64,000 bases of DNA from Cryptomeria japonica (lineage: Eukaryota > Streptophyta > Pinopsida > Cupressales > Cupressaceae). This document shows, piece after piece, positions 47,201-59,644 of this stretch. The stretch is taken from positions 818,040,396 through 818,104,395 of the forward strand of contig NC_081414.1 in NCBI RefSeq assembly GCF_030272615.1, read 5' to 3'. Below the pieces are notes generated by a model. That model had not been told where the DNA came from. It made no database searches and saw nothing but the letters and a program-made list of their open reading frames with translations. The first letter of the stretch is position 1. Every line of letters begins with the position of its first letter. A program made the translations under genes and the position numbers.

Positions 47201-50200
47201 TTTGGTTTGTCAATAGTAACAATATTGGATATCCAATCCGTATAATCAATTGGTCTAAAAAAACCAACATCCAGGAGTTTCTTAAGTTCTGCTTTAACGA
47301 GTACTGCAATCTAAGGGTGCATCTTGCAAAGCTTCTGCTTGACAGGTTTGGCTCCTTCTGTGACAGTGAGGTGATGCATGACTAAATCAGGATCAAGACC
47401 AGGCATGTCTACATGTGACCATGCAAAGTTAATCTAGCGCTTTTGAAAGAATTCAATAAACTTAGGTTGTTCCTCTGGAGTTAAAAGAGATGCCAGATGT
47501 ATGTGGTGAGGAGTTTCAGGAGTCCCCATGTTGTATTCTTTTGTCTCTTCAATGAGAAGTGTTGATCGTTCCTGCTACATACTAGAGGGGAGAATGTCAA
47601 CCCTTTCATCCTCAGGTGCCTCAGAGAGGTTTTCACCATTGGATACGCTCTTTCTTTTTACTTTTGTGGGATCAAATAGTGCCATAGTGTGGTTTTCACT
47701 GGAAGATCCATGTTTTATTGTTATATTTTTGTAGCTGAAAGGTTTGGCATCCGCCCCAAAGTATGTTGTGCTATTAAGTTCAATGGCGAATCCAGCTTTG
47801 TGATCCCCGCTTGGTATGTTATCTCGTAGTTCCAAAAAGTCAATGATTGCCTCATCATTTTGGAAATGTTCAAGACATGGGGGATTAGGCTGGTTCCATT
47901 CGATGATTTCAGGATGGATAATAGGCATTACCTCATCAATTAGGTTAAGTTCATTAGATGTATCAGTGAGGGTTAAGACATTGTGGTGAAGGTCATTGAT
48001 GGTACTCTCCCTATCAGAATCAGGTGTAGGATGTGATGTAGGGTCTGTGGAAGAAGTTTCCAGCTCAGGAACCCAAGAGGTCTTTATTTGTGCTTCTCTG
48101 TAAACAAGGATGTCTTTGCGAGGTGGAGGTAGTGATGTGTCTTCCTCATCTGAAGTATTAAGCTGGACATAATCAAATTCCCACTCATGTGATTTGGTCT
48201 CTGAGTCACTTTCCAATATTCAATTACTATACCATACTGGGATATCCTTTGAGTTAAACACTACAGGTGTGATCGGTTGATGTACCTGGATAGATGGAAT
48301 GATTAGTACTGCAAGAATAATTATAGGGATCAGTGAATCTGATATAGGGAGTATCGATAATGTTGAATATGTTGCTTCTTCTTGAATTGTCGGTGTTGTC
48401 GATACTGCTGGGGGTTCTGATAGTGCTAGTGGTGTTGTTGATGTGGTTGTTGCAGTTGATGGGGTTGCTAGTTTGATTGGTGGGATGAATGGTGTTGTGG
48501 ATGGTTTTGTTGGGATTGTTAACCTCAATGGAGCAGTTGTTGTGGTTTTTGGTGTTGCCGATATAATCAAAGGTGAATTTGTAGTAGGTTGATATAGAGG
48601 TTTGTTGGGTTTCCGTTTGAATCTGAGTTTAGGAAGGATCTCCTTTTGAAAGCCTAATCATGTGTTATCTTTGGGCTTTAATTTCGGCTGCAGCGGTTCA
48701 TGTCTTCCTTGCTTGCAAGGTCCCAAAGCACTGTTGATATTTTGGTTGGTTTTGTCATTGATGTCAACAACTGCTAAATACACCTATTTGGAGATCCAGC
48801 AACGTTCACCGGTAATCAGTAAACTGTTCAAACAATCACCGGTATATGGTTAACCGACAGGATATAATGCTAACCAGCAGGATATAATGTTCACTGGTAC
48901 CTGCAATGACATGGAAGACATTTGGTAATATCGAAGACATCATGTAGACACTTTTCCTTGAAGTAATATCATTGGTATATTGTTATTTGCATATTTGCTT
49001 TTACCGGCAAATAGGTCCAGGTTATCTAGGGTTACACCGGCAGGTTTATCTTTTCCAGATCAGCATGGCACGCTATGAAGATGATTTATTATTGTTGTAA
49101 ATGCATTAAGCCGACATGTTTAATCGGTTATTGCATCAGATATTGTATTATTTGTAAAATGTTTTTATTGTAATATCTTGTAGAGCCGACCTACTAAAAT
49201 TGGTCTTAGGGTATGGTATAAATGTAAGATCTTATTTGTAAGATCATGTGTGGAATGCAGAAAAAGATTTAAGGAAGGATATATGCGAGATCAAGCAAAA
49301 ATATACATGAAGACATCATTTGAAGGTGAAGTTAGGTTTTTGTAGAAGCATATCAGCATTACACCGGTATTGAATCCAGCATATGAAGATGCTATTTTGT
49401 GCAGTACATTCTCATTGGATTTAACCATCCAACTGTAGTCAGTGTGACTCCCATTTGTGTTTGAGCAGTGAGCTCTAGGCTGTTGGCCTTTTTGCATGTG
49501 CAAACCCCTCTTTGTACACTTACTATCTGCAGTAGTATCATCCGTTGTGGGTAAGGTTTCCCACCGTGGTTTTTCCCCTTACAGGGTTTCCACGTACAAA
49601 TATTTGTGTCATGTGTTGTGGATGACTTTATGTTTATGTTTCATGCATTAATTTCTACCAGTACAACATTTCCTATTAATACTGTTCACCGACACAATTA
49701 ACTGTCTTACCAGTATTAAGTAATAAGTTGGTTAACAAGATTTTGGTTTGAACTTATTAGACAACTGATTCACCCCCCCCCCCTCTCAGTTGTCCCCGGG
49801 ACCTACAAGCACCCTGACCATCATAACCCATTCTTTGCATAATGAAAAGGCCTTTTCCATACTGATCTATGGGAAGCTTAGCTTGTGAGATGTCCACGAC
49901 GATTGGTTCTTTATAGATCCATTCTGCTAAGTCCTCATCTCTGGTTGCTTCTTCTTGACTCTTTCCAAGGATGAACGGCGTCAAAGTACATGTTGGCTTG
50001 ACCAATGTCATTTGAAGTAACCATTGAGGTTTACCATGAGTTCTAGGAGAAGTAGGCATTTGTCCAACACAAAAGAGTTGGCTCAAATTGTACTCACCAG
50101 GACCTTCCTCTACTATTTTCATCTTGAGCTTCTCTTGCTTAGGTATAGTGGTGTTTGAATTGGAAAGAGAGGTGGGACTTACGTATGATGTAGATGAGAT

Positions 50201-52644
50201 GGCTTCTTTGTTGTTGGGAATAGTAATCTCTGGTTGATGAATGATATTATGACAATATGCAAAGGGGTTTGCATCGCCCAGGATTGTGATTTCTACACCA
50301 TTATGTAGGAACTTGATACACTAATGGTAAGTGGATGGAACGGCTTGTATAGCATTTATCCAAGGTCTACCTAACAAAAAATTGTATGGCAGAGAAAGGT
50401 CTAGAACTTGACAGATGATGTGTTTCACCACAGGGCCCACTCGGATTGGTAGCACTACAACTCATTTGGATGAATGCTTGACATCATCATAGGCTTTGAT
50501 TGTTATCTTCTTGTGGGGATCCACTAATTCAATTGCATATCCCAATGTTGTGACTAATTGTAGTGTACAGATATTCAAGCCTGCTCCATTGTTGATCAAG
50601 ACTTGCTTGACCCTATGTTGGTTGATAAACCCTTCAATGTTGAGTGAGGCATTGTGAGGTTGCTGGAAGGATGATTTGTCACTTTTAGAGAAAGTGAGAC
50701 AAGGTGATGATCTTAGATTTCCAACCATGGCTTGGAACTAATCTATGTTTAGGTTTGCAGGAACTGACACCTATTGGAGAGCTTGATCCAAGATTGTTTT
50801 ATGAGATGGAGATAGGCGCAATAGCTCTAAGATAGATATCAATGGGAGTGTTTTATCTAATTGACCCATAAGGCTATGCTACTTTGGGATAGATGGGGTG
50901 CCTTGTGGAGCTACTCTTATGGTAATCTTGTCACGACGTGTAACAACATTGCAGTTGGAACTGGGATTTTTAATGGTAATAGTCGTAATTTATTCACTAG
51001 CATCATATAGGTGATTCACAGTGTAATTATATGCGGCTTGCGTATAATCAGTGGTATTTGTGTTTCTCCCTGAAGTGGAAGGACCCCTTTGATCTTGTGA
51101 TGGAAGTGGATTTTTAAACATGAGATGATCATTGTTTGTTGTCTTTGGGTCATGTCCTTCGATTTTGATTTCACCTCGGTCAATAAGATCCTAAATAAGA
51201 TCTTTCAATCTGTGACAATGCTTGTCTTATGCCCTTTCCCTTGATGGAAATCGCAATGTTCAGTATCCCTCCACCATGAAGGTTTGACTTGAGGTTCATA
51301 ATTTGATGTTTTGGGTAAGGTAACTAGATTTTGAGAAACCAACTGATGTAACACTGTTTCAATGGGTTCCCCTAAGGGAGTGTATGTTCGTTTTGGTTTA
51401 AAATTTTGTTGACGTTGTCTGGATTCCTCTTGAGATGTATTGCGTCTTTGACTTGGAGGAGCAATTGTGTTATTATTGGGTGGGGGGTTCTGTCCTACAA
51501 ATCGGACCACAGGTTGTGCACTTTTGATAGTTCTTGCATCCACAACCCCATCATTGATGATGTTTTTGTTTTTTTTCTAGAAGTTAGGCTTGTCACTATT
51601 GAAGCGTGGGCGAGGGCCATCCTTTGGCTCATTATATATCTTGATAAGCCCTTTTTTGATGAGATCTCGCTCACATTTTAAGCCTTTGGTGATCATGTCA
51701 TTGAAAGAGTCTGTCTTTTATGTCTAGGTGAAATTCCATTTCGTCATTGAAGTTGGAAATAAATATTTCCACTAGTTCTTGTTCAAGTAACTGAAGAGAA
51801 CGTCTACTAAACATTTGACACCATCATTGCAGAAAGATTGAAAATAGCTCACCTGGTTTTTGTTTAGTGTTGCATAAATCAGCCATTGTGATATCACGTT
51901 CAATTTTGTGTGAGTAATGTGCTAGGAACTTCTGGATGAGTTCTTCAAATATCCTAATGCCACTGGGTAATTGGGAAAACCATGATGTGGTTGTTCCTCC
52001 CAAGCTTTGGGGAAAAAGTCTCATTAGGTATGTGTCCTTAAATGCCACTTCAAGGCAAGATGAATGTAATTCTCTAACATGATCACAAGGGTCTCCTTTT
52101 CCTCTGTACTTTCAAACTTGGGCGTTTCAAACCCTCATGGAAAAGGTGGCATGTGAATATTTCTATCAAAGGGATAGGGACAAATGTCATTAAGTGAAAA
52201 ATGATTAGTTTTCACACCACTATGAAGCTATTGGGCAAGATTTTTAACTTGTTGCCGCAACATGTCTATTTCATTTTGAGGAGGAGGAGGTGGGGGATTA
52301 CCTTGATGAAGGTTGTATCTAATGTGATCTCGACCTCTTTCATTCTCATTGAGACTTTGGCATTCTAATGCTTGCCTTAGTTGTGCAACATCAAATCCAG
52401 AGGGTAGTTTGGCTCCTTCTTGAGCAAGTCTTAAAAAGTGAGCATCAACATTGCTCTTGAGTATTTCATCAAAAATTCTATTAAAGATAGGGTTGTGTTG
52501 TGCCCTTTCTATTGCTACAGGAGTAGGAGTACTTGGATTGTCATCGTTTACATTTCCTCCAAGGGCTTCTTGGAATTTATTGATATTTTCCTCCCCTTCC
52601 TCTTCAATTTCTTGTTGTCTAGATCTGGACCTAGTATGAGCCAT
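44278..52644 (-). pseudogene. G1 Gag-Pol polyprotein (Tat-like gypsy), inactivated and split by a solo LTR
   Basis: Gag starts at 52644 (MAHTRSRSRQQEIEEE). The capsid-like part near 51824-52048 has YLMRLFPQSLGGTTTSWF. A CxFHxxxGH motif follows near 51240. The protease site reads LINNGAGLN, with the catalytic Asp replaced by Asn (codon 50593-50591). A G-patch (MGYDGQGA, continued by LGPCKQGRHEP) is cut by the LTR at 48732-49807. Then come a Thr/Ser/Pro-rich linker (48220-48570), an acidic linker (47575-48216) and reverse transcriptase, whose active site reads MED-stop-VDD (TAG 46887-46885). RNase H and a zinc-binding HHCC integrase (HEGIYGIHAS...CKKC) follow. The integrase core has WGLDLVG, ITDNG and a conserved Glu in DEASNKNIL. 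Pol ends MHLKRFYTKYA, stop 44280-44278. Many stops and frame breaks show it is dead. Confidence 0.9.
48732..49807 (+). mobile_element. Solo LTR of the copia-1 family inside G1 pol
   Basis: TGTTGATATTTTGG to CTACA, 1076 bp, with a perfect AGCAC duplication (48727-48731 and 49808-49812) and no internal sequence. Clearly the same family as 1253-2310, including TATAAATG at 49217-49224 and the hairpin at 49566-49593. It arose by LTR-LTR recombination after insertion, and it interrupts the G1 G-patch right after MGYDGQGA. Confidence 0.95.
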
Positions 52645-55410
52645 TTTGTTTATAAGTTTTTGTTGAAGTTTGATGAAAATGATGATGAGTTGGTGATGAA
52701 ATGAAAGATTGATGTTTGGTGAATTGTTTTGCATACAAATCTCTAGCACTAAAGGTAGATGTTACCAAAGTTCTTTCATGGATTGTTTGTTGTGTTTGAT
52801 TGACAAAGTTTGATGTGATAAGGTTTAGAGATATTTGAGATGTGTTATAGGCTCAACTACCTAGTAATGAGAGGATGTGCTCATAGACTAGTTTTAACCT
52901 GTGTAGAAATGCCTCTTAGGATGAGTTTATCCTAGATGTAGAGACACTCTAAAAGTGATATATTGTGTTTGATTTCAAGCAATATCGAAAATAGAACTTA
53001 GGACAAAAAATTCTTGATGTTTTGAGAGTTGGAATGGATTGATTATGTGTGAATGTGAGAATGGATGAGATGTTAGCTTCAATAAAAACTTCATGTTACA
53101 TAGGGGACAAATTCTTCCTCTTCTCTTTCAGTAGTTGGTGGTTCTTCTCGAGCTACGTTATATGTGATACAAATATCTGGAAAGAAGTCATGATTGATTT
53201 TTCCTCCTTTTTTCTTGTGATAACTCAAAGCTCGATATTGCATAAAAGCTATGCGGTTTAATGACTCTTGATCAAACTCGTTTGATTTCCCTTGAAGATA
53301 AAGACGCATGTGACATAAAAAATCTCTATGGGAGACAAAGATTTGTCTATTAAGATAGAAGAATTTCCTCTTTTTAATAAAAGCCTTTGAGCTCAATGGT
53401 CTTCTCTTCAAGTTGACATGTTGATGAAGATTCTTCTTTCTCGAGATGTGAAGAATGGTCATATAGTTTGACACTTTTGTTATTTGCACTTTGTTTTTGA
53501 TCTCTTGTTTTTGAAAATGTTTGTGTTGGATGAATACTTGTTCTAGATTTAGATTTTATAATGTTTCTTTGACAAGAAAACAAAGCAAGAACACAAACAC
53601 AAGAATGTTGCCTCAAAAGGCACAAGTAAGTATGGGTCTAGATCAACCCAATCTTTTGAACTTTTATGACCCTTTCCTTCAAATGTATTTTAGGTGTTTT
53701 CCAAAGTCTGAAGTCGGCTCAATTTTCACTAGTCTTGACTCAAAAACAAAAATACATCAAACACTCTCTATCCCTAAGGTCAAATGGCTAGTTGCAATAA
53801 TTTCAGCCCACATCTTGATATTTCTTCAACTTTGGTACTACATACCTTATGAATCCCGTCATGGCAGGCAAGGATGTGATATACTACGTCTTGCATGAGC
53901 ATAACAAATAGATGATCCCTATGATGGGGGAGTCACCACTTTTATCGGGCTACAAGTAACCTTTCAAAAAGCTATGTTTCTACTCAAGGAAATATGTATG
54001 GTGAGTATCTTGGGAGCAAAACCTTCTATGCTATTACACTGAATTTATCACAAATATCCTCAATCAATAGAATGAGTGGGCTACTACTTTATAGGTGTTT
54101 AGTAATTTTTGATGTTTTTGGACATAAGTTCATTCTGCAATGACTCACTTAAGAACCTTGTAACTTGTGGTGGGGCCCATTTGTCCTTTCGGCAAGTTAC
54201 ACTATAGGAACAGCTATACCCAAGGCTACAGCTTTCGCTCTCACCTGATTTCTATAGCGGCTCGAAGAATTTACTGCGTGAGATCATTCCCAAGAGTGAT
54301 GTGTCTCTTGGTAGGCCTCTCTTAAAAAGATAAAATTTTGAGTGTTACTAACACTTTTCTCTTGCACCTAGGACCACGAAAGCCAAGGGAGAGGATAGTG
54401 TGTTTTAGAAGTAGGACCACTCGACAAACTCTTTTTGCACAAGTGTGCCAAACACAAAATACACTTGTTATTTTTAACTTGTCATTGCAATGATGTTCTA
54501 TCTATTTGGAGATGTTGCTCCAACAACCATGATGTTCTTTTTAACTCCAAAGGCAATATGTTTGAGTAAACTAGGAATTTTAAATCCTGGTGAACTGAAA
54601 TTGAAACACGTATGCATGAAGTAAATCATTTTTGCAAAATGAAATAATTTGATTGTTCTTTTTACTTGGACAAAATTGAAGTGTTGATTGTGAATTTCCT
54701 TAAGTTTGATGGAAGAAATGAGATTTGTCTTGTCTTGTTTTAAGCACCAAAATAGAGTGTATCCTAACTTGCAATGAAAGCAAATTTGTTGGTAAGATTT
54801 AGAGCACCAAAAATGAAGTGAATCCTAACTTGCAAAGAAATTAGATTTGCTTGTAAGTTTTAGAGCACCAAAATGAAGTGGATCCTAACTTGCCAACAAA
54901 TGAGATTTGTTTGTAAGTTTTAGAGCACCAAAAATGAAGTGTTTTTTGTTTTAAGCAAAAAAAATGGGGGAGTTTAAAACTTGCACATGAAATGAAAAGT
55001 TAGTAAAAATCCAAACATATGGTGGGCTTCCACAAGCCTAAAAAAATAATTTTATCAATTACAAGGCCTTTTTTACAACGTTTTGTTACAATAGTGCTAC
55101 TCTGTGTAAAAACAAAAGTGCTACTTAACACAAATGCGTGAAAGTATAGACAAAAGTGCTAAAGAATAAGACATAGACAACAATACAAATGTGCTAAAAT
55201 ATGGACAAACACGCTACTTAATAGTCAAAAGTGCTACAACATGGGAAATAGTGCTAAATTTGAGACAATAGCACTATTGTAAAAACAATAGCGCTAAAAG
55301 ATCAAATTTCAATAGCGCTAAAGTGCAAACAAAAGTGCCAAAGCGCGACCTGTGTGTCAACCTAAACGGTCAAAAAGTTAGTTTGTTTTTTAAAAAAATT
55401 GCGTGTTTGA
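52645..55410 (-). other. G1 5' leader with two repeat clusters
   Basis: Long non-coding leader of about 2.8 kb between PBS and gag. Cluster 1 (about 54740-54945): four tandem units of about 65 to 70 bp with TTAGAGCACCAAAA and GATCCTAACTTGC. Cluster 2 (55093-55350): about a dozen irregularly spaced copies of an AGTGCTA or AGCGCTA motif close to the PBS. Short frames here are not convincing as genes. Confidence 0.6.
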
Positions 55411-55428
55411 TTCACGTCGGGTTCACCA
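55411..55428 (-). other. G1 primer-binding site
   Basis: On the minus strand TGGTGAACCCGACGTGAA follows the LTR end AGCATCA after two T bases. Position and TGG start support it; tRNA not assigned. Confidence 0.8.
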
Positions 55429-55430
55429 AA

Positions 55431-56841
55431 TGATGCTTTGCAAAAAGGAGATTGTTAGGATGACAAAACACAAACAACAAGTGTTAGTGTTAGCAAATCA
55501 GAATTTAAACAATAACATAATCAAGCATATCAAGAGAGATACTAAGTAAGAAATGGAAAGCATTCAAAGATATAAGAAATAAAACCAAATTCCTCCAAAT
55601 GCTGACGAAAACATCATAGTGGATCCTCCCTTGTTCCTCTCCTCTCCAAGTTCCCAAATGAGTGTAGCTCTCAACAGCTTTTTGCACTATTTTTGGATGT
55701 CTTATGGAGATTCAAGATTATGAAATAAAAAGCTTATGAAATGCATACATGAACAAACTAGAAATGAGATTATTGTCTAGTCTAGTGTTGATTTTAGTCC
55801 AAAAGAGTAAATGTAAATGCTTATGCTAAATGCTCTCTAAAATTCACTATAGGTTAAATGCATACAAGTTTTCAGGATCTGGATTATGAAAAAATGAGCT
55901 CTATTTATAGGAAAAATGGAGCAATGGATGGTTGAGAATGAGTAATCTCAACAAGGGTTAGGATTGAATGATATTCAATCCATGTGAGGGCTTTTAACCC
56001 AATCCCAAGATGACAAGTGTCAATATGAGATGGGTTGAGAGGAGATGGAATAAGCATTAAATGCTTGACATGACCTGAGGGTTTAACTTGGGAGTTAAGG
56101 TCAAGGTTGGGTTGAGTGAATAAACTCATTATCCAAAGAATAATGCTTTTATCCAATGGATAAACTCATGTCCAAAGGTTAAAGGGATAACCATGGTCAA
56201 AGCAATAAACGCTTGAGGAGACACATGAGTCACATGAGGGTTGAGTTAGGGGTTAACCATAAATGGTCATGTAAGAGCCATAAGTGGTTTGGAAGACTTT
56301 AGAGGTTAATTTGTTGAACACACAAAGCATTTAATGTTTTTCAAAGACTTTGAAGTCTTTGAGAAGTGACTCCAAGTTGCTTAGGAATGTGACAATAATT
56401 AGGGGATGGATTAGGCTAATTAGGAAGAGGTTAGTAGAATCTAGAAGGGGGTTTAGGAGTGCAAGTGGATTTGGTGGGTGAGGGAAAATAGGATTTTAAT
56501 TAAAATAAAATTAATTTATTTCAACTTGTGGTTGCAACTTGCATTTATAGGAAAATGCAAGTGGGAGGGGATTTAATGATTTAAATAAATATTTTTAATT
56601 ATTTATTTAAAAGAGGAAAGGGGGATTTAAATTAAATAAATAAGATTTATTCATTTAATTGATTGTGAATTTGGTTTAATGAATTCATTAAAATAAATTG
56701 AATAATTTATTTAATTAATAGAAGAATATCTGAAGATGAATTAATTAAATATTAATTTAATTAACAGATGGCTAGTGGGTTTTTAATTAAATAAATAGCA
56801 AATATTCATTTAATTAAACTGGACAGATTTATCTGACTACA
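55431..56841 (-). repeat. G1 5' LTR, intact
   Basis: 1411 bp, TGTAGTCAGATAAATC to AGCATCA on the minus strand. It is the reference that shows the three-piece 3' LTR belongs together. Confidence 0.93.
55899..55911 (-). promoter_or_regulatory. TATA box of the G1 5' LTR
   Basis: CCTATAAATAGAG on the minus strand, conserved in the 3' LTR piece (26992-27004) and in the fragment at 12369-12381. A strong plant TATA consensus placed mid-LTR. Confidence 0.7.
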
Positions 56842-58360
56842 AGTATGTTCTAACAAGGTAGCTTTCCAAAAAAAACTTAATTAATAAAGCATGTTTCAAA
56901 TCTCTAGTTTCAAATCTCTAGTTGCTACATGGTGAAGTAACTTAATTAAATGTCTTATAATTCTACATGGCTTATGACTAGGAAAAATGTGTTATAATCT
57001 AAGTGATCATGCACAGAAAACCCTAAGTATAAGTCTCATTTCCAGAACTATATAACACAATGAAATATTAAACAAACAAAATATTATCACAATATACATA
57101 CACATGGATTCACATTGGCAAAAATATCTAACATTAGTGGAAAACCAATTAAAATTTATCCTACAGTATAATTTATATAATATGCATTAGTATCATACAT
57201 TTAATAAAATACATACAGATTATAAAATAATAATATCACTAGAATCCAGAATTTGTATACAACCATCCAAAAACATACTGAATTAACTAAGATCTCATTA
57301 CAATCCTAACAATCACTACAAACCCTGAATAACATATCAAATATTAAAAAAAACCCAAAACATAGAAATGCACTTATATACATCTCATATATCTAGCCAA
57401 CCCCAAAATTTAACAAGCACACATTAATATGCTAACACTAGCTAGTGATAAAGATTCACTACTAGTGCAGTCACCAGTGTGGAGGGACCTCAAGGAGATC
57501 ATTCTAAACCGGTCAGCAAGAGTAAACACAACAAAATCACACAAATATGATGGAGGCAATGGATAATAGATAGTTTTATTGCATGAAAGTTAATTACATC
57601 CAACTGGTAACAACCGGGTTACAACATACTGACACACAGGCCTGGTAGAATAGGTTACACCGAGACCTTGAATTGAAAGATCTATCTTCTAGGCACAATC
57701 TGTCTATTTGATGTTCCTTGATTCTCTAATTGATCAAGATTACATTCTAAAGCATGATTACAAATATATATGATCCAAAGGATCCTCTCGGCCCAAAAAA
57801 GGATCAAAACCTGAAGAGCAAGATCTAACGTGCAAAATGAATAAGGTCCGCCTCCGCTAAGAGATTCCTCTGGGAAATTCAAAGGATGAAACACAGAAGG
57901 TCGGCCACATGCCAATAAACATCAAGATCAATGTCCAAGGCTCTGCAAGCTTCGGAATGGGTTCTGGTAGATCACAAGGATATGTCTCAGGCAACCGATA
58001 ACAAAGGAACAACTGGTAACAAGAAACTATCACAGAAACCAGTAGCGATATATTCCATGAAAGTGATCCAAATGAGATGTGGTTACAAATCAAGCAAGGT
58101 GATCAAGTCTTCAACTAGAATCCAACTTCATAGGAACTGGTGAGCCAAAACTGAGACACATAGAAAGGAAAACTGAAACTGCAAATAGAAAACAAAATAG
58201 AAAAGACAATGTTTTTGGTTGATGCAAGATTGTTGTGAACTGGGGATGCTCCTGCATCAACTGCCTCCATGAGGAATAGAGGCCCTAGCAATATCACAAG
58301 GGGCATGGGAGTTGTCCCCATTCCATGTAGGTGGGAAGGGTCCCCATGTTGCATGAGAAA
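56842..58360. other. Unassigned region between G1 and copia C
   Basis: AT-rich to about 57450, then a less AT-rich stretch (57470-58340) with CCGGT and ACTGGTAAC patches in the style of copia LTR sequence on the minus strand. I could not place its boundaries. Short minus-strand frames at 57682-57915 and 57857-58093 match no family I know. Confidence 0.35.
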
Positions 58361-59617
58361 TGTTAGATAGTTTAAATAACCAGAGGAAAATTGAGAGGGG
58401 GGGGGGGGGGCTGAATTAGTTGTCAGCAGATTATCGGAACCTTAAGAATTCAAAAATTTATTACCAAAACATATAAGATCAATACCAGAATGCATAAACC
58501 AATTACCAAAATAGCAGATATAACAATTGAGCACAAGAAACAATTAGAGAATAGTTACCATCCATTCATAACACATGACACCAAGATTTGTACGTGGTAA
58601 ACCTGGTAAAGAGAAAAACCATAGTGGGAAGCCTACCCATAGTCAGATAATACTTCTGTGGTAAGCATGGGATTACAAATTAAGGGGCCTGCACATGCAG
58701 GAAGGCCAATAGCCAAGAGCACATTGCTCATCACAAAAGGAGCCTCATGGAATACAAAAGAAATCCAAACTACAATTTGGAAAGAAGAATGAACTACAAT
58801 AATAGCATCTCCTATGCCTGAGTATAGTTTCAGTTAAGCTCAATATCAGAGGTCTTAAACCTCTTGCATAAACCCAACTCGATCACCTATGATTGACCAA
58901 ATCCTCTGCATGAATGATTATTACATTATTCGCTTCCTTGCATATGATCTAAAATGAGATCTTACACATATATACAAACCCTAGACCTAAGCAATTAGGT
59001 GAGCCACCCAAATACTAATTCAATAAACTCATTGCATAATTCTGAAATAAAATCATTAAACATGTCAGTCTGAGGCTAAAAAAATATCATCCAACCAATA
59101 AATCATCCCAGAAACACATCAAAGAGATCCAAGAACACGTTTCATGAAACTAGTCCATAACCGAGATAGTACCGGATCTAAATTAGGTCCACACACGCTA
59201 AAGAAATGATTCCAATCATTCAAGGAATGAACATAATCAACATCAACATCCTGAATCCCTACAAGAAGCCACACCAACACCACTTATACATAACATCAAA
59301 AATATTCAATAAAGATCTAGCAGTGAAACCCTTATTGGATCAAGAAACCAGGCTTACAAGCACATAAGATAGCATCTGATCATTAGGACAATACCAACTA
59401 ACTAAAACATATATTTGAATAGCATGAATAGGAGATCTAAGCCAATTCCATAAACCAAAGCATACCGGAGCATACCAGATCAACATGATCATTGAACCGG
59501 AAACCAACCATCCTACCAGAACCTATCAGATACTGGTAAACAACCAAAGCAGTTAGTGTTGACATCAATGACAAAACATGAATGCAACACATAATCAATT
59601 CCTTCAAATTTCCAACA
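58361..59617 (-). repeat. copia C 3' LTR
   Basis: TGTTGGAAATTTG to ATCTAACA on the minus strand, 1257 bp. It carries TTTTGTCATTGATGTCAAC near its start, a decayed version of the hairpin at 58594-58622, and a terminal C run (13 G on the plus strand near 58399). Confidence 0.85.
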
Positions 59618-59644
59618 ATCTCTCCCTTTGCCATTGATGGCAAC
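59558..59644 (-). other. Inverted repeat bracketing polypurine tract, best-preserved copy
   Basis: On the minus strand GTTGCCATCAATGGCAAAG (59644-59626) can pair with TTTTGTCATTGATGTCAAC (59576-59558) at 18 of 19 positions counting two G-U pairs. The loop holds the polypurine tract and the first 41 bases of the LTR. Confidence 0.7.
59618..59632 (-). other. Polypurine tract of copia C
   Basis: GGCAAAGGGAGAGAT on the minus strand directly before the LTR TGTTGG. Confidence 0.85.

Larger units (their letters stand above)
26514..56841 (-). mobile_element. G1: Tat-like Ty3/gypsy retrotransposon expanded by nested insertions
   Basis: Read on the minus strand: 5' LTR (55431-56841), PBS (55411-55428), long leader, gag, protease, G-patch, linker, reverse transcriptase, RNase H, integrase, spacer, and a 3' LTR in three pieces. 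Each break in the 3' LTR coincides with a foreign element flanked by a 5 bp duplication (GTCAT for G2, GTTGC for E3). The pieces sum to 1406 bp against 1411 bp for the intact LTR. Removing insertions and extra target copies gives about 14.4 kb. Outer flanks AATAG (left) and AGTAT (right) agree at only three of five positions, so G1's own duplication is not clear. Clade assignment rests on the aspartic protease motif style, the G-patch and the Gag sequence. Confidence 0.85.

Noticed and set aside
57682-58093. Minus-strand frames as a host gene
   Set aside because: Two short overlapping frames with no family resemblance, in sequence that has copia-LTR-like style.
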